8,637 bases of DNA. It comes from Candidatus Anoxychlamydiales bacterium (lineage in GTDB: Bacteria > Chlamydiota > Chlamydiia > Chlamydiales > SM23-39). Every line of letters begins with the position of its first letter. Position 1 is the stretch's first letter. The notes under the pieces are model-generated. The model saw only the letters and a list, made by a program, of their open reading frames with translations. It did no database searches and was not told the origin of the DNA. The stretch spans positions 1 through 8,637 of the forward strand of contig JAAKFW010000054.1 in NCBI GenBank assembly GCA_011064905.1. Reading direction: 5' to 3'. A program made the position numbers and the translations under genes. Below, one piece after another: positions 6,305-8,637 of this stretch.

Positions 6305-8305
6305 ATGAAAATTATAGATCTAAATTCTAAAGATAGATTAAAAAGTGTTCTCAAGATGCTCTATGTCTGTAGGTTTACAGATGAGAAAATGAACAAACTT
6401 GTAAAGCAAAATAAAGGGACTGCCTTTTTTTTATCACACTCAGGTCATGAGCTTATCGGAATTTTATCAGCGTTTCATCTAAAACCTAAAAAAGACTATT
6501 TTTTACCTTACTATCGGGATAGAGCTTTAGTTATAGCTCTTGGATCTGATTTAAAAGATATTTTTGCAGCGTTTTTAGCAAGAAACTCCTCTCATCACTC
6601 ATCTGGAAGGATGATGCCTGATCATTTTTGTGATAATACTTTAAATATACCTTGTCAATCAAGCTGTGTTGGTTCTCAATTCCTACAAGCTGTTGGGGTT
6701 GCAAAAGCATTAGATAATGATGAAATTGTTTATGTATCATCAGGTGATGGCGCAACGTCTCAAGGGGATTTTCATGAAGCTCTAAATTTTTCATCAATTT
6801 ATAAATTGCCTGTTTTATTTTCTATTCAAGATAATGAATATGCGATATCTACAACTAAAAAAGAGCAAACGGCAGGCTCAATTGAAAACGTATTTAAAGG
6901 TTATGAAAATTTAAAAGTAATTTCTGTAGATGGTTCAAACTATTTAGACACCTCAAACGCTTTAATAGAAGCAACTAGTTATCTAAGAGCTAAAAAAGGT
7001 CCTGTTTTAATGGTCTCAAAAGTGCCTAGGCTCGGCGCTCATAGTATTTCTGATGATCCTAAAAAATATAAAACTGAAGAGATTATACAAAAAGAGCTAA
7101 AAAAAGATCCAATTCCCTTATTTGAAAAGTTTTTATTAGATGAAAAAACTATCACTCAAAATGAAATCGATACTATAAAAAAAGAGTCTTTTGATTTTGT
7201 TGAAAATGAGGCAGAAAAAGCTCAAAAGGTAGATTTCCCAAAAGTTGATACAGTAGACAAAAAGCTCTTCAAACCAATCGAAATAACAGAAAAAATAGAG
7301 TTTATTAAAGATCAGGAGCCAATTACTATTATGGATGCTCTGAATCACGCTTTAAAAGAAGAGATGGAAGGCAATTCAAACATCTTGGTGTTTGGTCAAG
7401 ATGTTGCTGATAAAAAAGGGGGAGTTTTTGGAATAACAAGAGGTCTCTCTGATAAATTTTCAAAAACAAGATGTTTTAATACACCACTCGCTGAATCTAC
7501 AATAATAGGTCTTGCAATAGGGCTTTCAATGACAGGAAAAATCCCTGTTTGTGAAATCCAATTCTCAGATTATATCTGGACTGGGATGAACCAACTGGTA
7601 AACGAGCTAGCATCTATTTATTATCGCTCTAATGGCGAGTATAACTGCCCTGTAGTTATCAGAATACCAACAGGTGGCTATATTCAAGGAGGGCCTTATC
7701 ACTCTCAAAGTATAGAAGCTTTTTTAGCGCACGTTCCTGGACTTAAAATAGTAGCTCCCTCTAACGCTAAAGATGCTAAAATGCTTTTAAAAGCATCTAT
7801 AAAAGATCCAAATCCTGTCATTTTTTTAGAGCATAAAGCCATTTATAGACAAAGAAACTTTGCAGCGACTCTAGAGCCAACAAAAGATTCAATAATCCCT
7901 CTTGGAAAAGCTAATGTTGTACATGAGGGAGAAGATGTTACAATTGTTTGCTACTCTATGATGGTGATGTACGCAGTAGAGATCGCTAAAAAATTAAAAA
8001 AAGAGGGGATATCTGTAGAGGTTATCGACCTTAGAACTATTGTCCCTCTAGATATCGATGCGATAGTAAATTCTATTAAAAAAACATCAAAGCTTTTAAT
8101 TCTGCATGAAGATAAAAAATTCGGGGGATTTGGAGCTGAAATAGCATCTTTAGTCTCAGAAAAAGCTTTTGATTATCTAGATGCTCCAATTAAAAGAATT
8201 GGCGCTTTAGATATTCCAATTCCCTTTTCAAAAGTTTTAGAGGATGCTTATTTTCCAAGTAAAGAGAAAATAGAAAAAGAGATCAGAAAACTAGTTAGCT
8301 TTTAA
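6305..8305 (+). CDS. 2-oxoacid dehydrogenase E1 component, alpha-beta fusion (branched-chain/pyruvate type)
   Basis: 666 residues: E1 alpha (about 1-310), a Lys/Glu-rich linker (about 285-335) and E1 beta (about 336-666), which most bacteria with this E1 type make separately. The ThDP-dependent enzyme decarboxylates a 2-oxoacid and passes the acyl group to E2 lipoyl domains. Alpha part: SSGRMMPDHF (99-108), ThDP/Mg motif GDGATSQGDFHEALNF (147-162) ending at N177, and PRLGAHSISDDPKKY (241-255) with conserved H246. The usual NN at the end of the ThDP motif reads D176-N177. Beta part: FGQDVADKKGGVFGITRGL (363-381), TPLAES with probable ThDP-contacting E397, EIQFSDYI (417-424), GGPYHSQS (462-469) with conserved H466, and GLKIVAPSNAKDAK (479-492). 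All key residues seen are present, so activity is expected. Sequence style is nearest to oxoisovalerate-type E1; substrate cannot be fixed from sequence, and no E2 or E3 gene is in view. ATG 6305 has no Shine-Dalgarno. I recall a fused E1 (CT340) in chlamydiae. Confidence 0.95.
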   Translation: MKIIDLNSKDRLKSVLKMLYVCRFTDEKMNKLVKQNKGTAFFLSHSGHELIGILSAFHLKPKKDYFLPYYRDRALVIALGSDLKDIFAAFLARNSSHHSSGRMMPDHFCDNTLNIPCQSSCVGSQFLQAVGVAKALDNDEIVYVSSGDGATSQGDFHEALNFSSIYKLPVLFSIQDNEYAISTTKKEQTAGSIENVFKGYENLKVISVDGSNYLDTSNALIEATSYLRAKKGPVLMVSKVPRLGAHSISDDPKKYKTEEIIQKELKKDPIPLFEKFLLDEKTITQNEIDTIKKESFDFVENEAEKAQKVDFPKVDTVDKKLFKPIEITEKIEFIKDQEPITIMDALNHALKEEMEGNSNILVFGQDVADKKGGVFGITRGLSDKFSKTRCFNTPLAESTIIGLAIGLSMTGKIPVCEIQFSDYIWTGMNQLVNELASIYYRSNGEYNCPVVIRIPTGGYIQGGPYHSQSIEAFLAHVPGLKIVAPSNAKDAKMLLKASIKDPNPVIFLEHKAIYRQRNFAATLEPTKDSIIPLGKANVVHEGEDVTIVCYSMMVMYAVEIAKKLKKEGISVEVIDLRTIVPLDIDAIVNSIKKTSKLLILHEDKKFGGFGAEIASLVSEKAFDYLDAPIKRIGALDIPIPFSKVLEDAYFPSKEKIEKEIRKLVSF

Positions 8306-8387
8306 TTTCAGATATTTTATGCTGCTATTTTTTCGGCGAATCGCAGATCATTAAAAATTAATAGCTTATAAATGTGAAAAATGACAG

Positions 8388-8408
8388 ATTGAATATCCAA
8401 TATTCAAT
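8388..8408. repeat. Inverted repeat overlapping a candidate promoter
   Basis: Nine-base arms, ATTGAATAT (8388-8396) and ATATTCAAT (8400-8408), are separated by CCA. As RNA it would be a weak A/U hairpin without a following U-run, so a protein-binding site is at least as likely as a terminator. Confidence 0.5.
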
Positions 8409-8418
8409 TTGATATAAA
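8389..8418 (+). promoter_or_regulatory. Candidate promoter of the hydrolase gene
   Basis: -35 TTGAAT (8389-8394), 18-bp spacer and -10 TATAAA (8413-8418) with TGA before it, an extended -10. Initiation near 8425 would leave a leader of about 80 nt. The inverted repeat at 8388-8408 covers the -35 box and much of the spacer. Confidence 0.45.
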
Positions 8419-8492
8419 TGTCTCAGAAAAGAACCAAATAAAAAATGTATTTTATCTAAATTTATCTTATCTTAATTCTTATCAGTTTTTAT

Positions 8493-8498
8493 AAAGGT
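8493..8498 (+). promoter_or_regulatory. Shine-Dalgarno of the hydrolase gene
   Basis: AAAGGT sits eight bases before GTG 8507. With the in-frame TAA at 8501-8503 it decides that this GTG is the start. Confidence 0.55.
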
Positions 8499-8506
8499 TT
8501 TAAATA

Positions 8507-8637
8507 GTGATAGGATATTGTCCCCTAGCATCAGGTTCAAAAGGAAACTCAATTTATTTTGGCTCTAAAGAGACTAAAATATTAATAGATGCAGGTCTTT
8601 CTTATCTTCAGCTAAACTCTAGACTAAATGAGATAGG
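8507..8637 (+). CDS. YycJ/WalJ-like metallo-beta-lactamase-fold hydrolase (3' end outside window)
   Basis: Only the first 43 codons are in the window. An in-frame TAA at 8501-8503 excludes a longer N-terminus, and GTG 8507 is the only usable start near AAAGGT (8493-8498). The protein opens IGYCPLASGSKGNSIYFG, followed by TKILIDAGLS. LASGSKGNS and the ILIDAG strand are the characteristic N-terminus of the YycJ/WalJ/VicX group of metallo-beta-lactamase-fold proteins, proposed metal-dependent nucleases linked to DNA repair or coordination of cell-wall and division signalling in Firmicutes; Chlamydia has a homologue. The HxHxDH metal site lies beyond the edge, so catalytic competence cannot be judged. 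It follows E1 by about 200 bp and probably has its own promoter. Confidence 0.85.
   Translation, partial: MIGYCPLASGSKGNSIYFGSKETKILIDAGLSYLQLNSRLNEI

Larger units (their letters stand above)
8306..8506. other. Non-coding spacer between E1 and the hydrolase gene
   Basis: 201 bp with no credible reading frame on either strand and no RNA gene that I recognise. It holds a small palindrome GCGAATCGC (about 8336-8344), an inverted repeat at 8388-8408, a candidate promoter at 8389-8418 and a TTATC-rich stretch (about 8450-8483). No convincing intrinsic terminator for E1 was seen. Confidence 0.6.

Noticed and set aside
6531..6797. Reverse-strand open frame inside the E1 gene
   Set aside because: Opposite a clear, motif-rich coding sequence, with no recognisable product or ribosome binding site. 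The same applies to the frame at 7136-7348.
8306..8506. tRNA or other structured RNA gene in the spacer after E1
   Set aside because: No cloverleaf, T-loop (TTCGA-type) or conserved RNA motif seen; the sequence is low-complexity AT-rich.

Overview
The window is AT-rich bacterial DNA that most resembles an environmental (non-Chlamydiaceae) member of the Chlamydiota. Several things point there. The 2-oxoacid dehydrogenase E1 alpha and beta subunits are fused in one gene, as I recall for chlamydial genomes. The protein at 5143-6258 has a UPF0158-type N-terminal half followed by an AT-hook, like chlamydial CT429. serS is followed directly by a small membrane protein gene, an arrangement I also recall from Chlamydia. 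The large gene at the left edge carries DUF4116-type repeats plus ankyrin repeats, typical of host-associated intracellular bacteria. These placements rest on remembered family knowledge, not on a search.

Layout. (1) Positions 1-3023, plus strand: the 3' part of one very large gene, open from the left edge with no in-window start, at least 1006 codons. It encodes a short non-repetitive stretch, sixteen 25-residue repeats (75 bp each, the last truncated), two near-identical 99-bp ankyrin units plus a decayed third, a coiled-coil region, a hydrophobic region and a basic C-terminal part I do not recognise. It looks like a secreted effector-type protein. (2) Positions 5019-3020, minus strand: a two-gene unit, serS followed by a VIT1/CCC1-like membrane protein, joined by a TAATG stop/start overlap. 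Its end overlaps the end of the giant gene by 4 bp. (3) Positions 5020-5142: a compact divergent promoter region with two good sigma70-type promoters back to back. (4) Positions 5143-6258, plus: UPF0158-family protein with AT-hook. (5) Positions 6305-8305, plus: fused E1 alpha/beta of a branched-chain/pyruvate-type 2-oxoacid dehydrogenase. (6) Positions 8306-8506: non-coding, with an inverted repeat and a candidate promoter. (7) Position 8507 to the right edge, plus: start of a YycJ/WalJ-like metallo-beta-lactamase-fold hydrolase.

srS-type housekeeping (tRNA charging), central carbon metabolism (E1) and a putative DNA-binding protein thus sit beside a repeat-rich accessory gene. The most interesting element is the 25-residue repeat array. 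Its repeats are almost invariant at DNA level, including synonymous sites, yet three codons per repeat vary freely and almost only by amino-acid-changing substitutions. That is the pattern expected of a modular recognition surface under diversifying selection. Both tandem units (75 and 99 bp) are multiples of three, so copy-number change preserves the frame.
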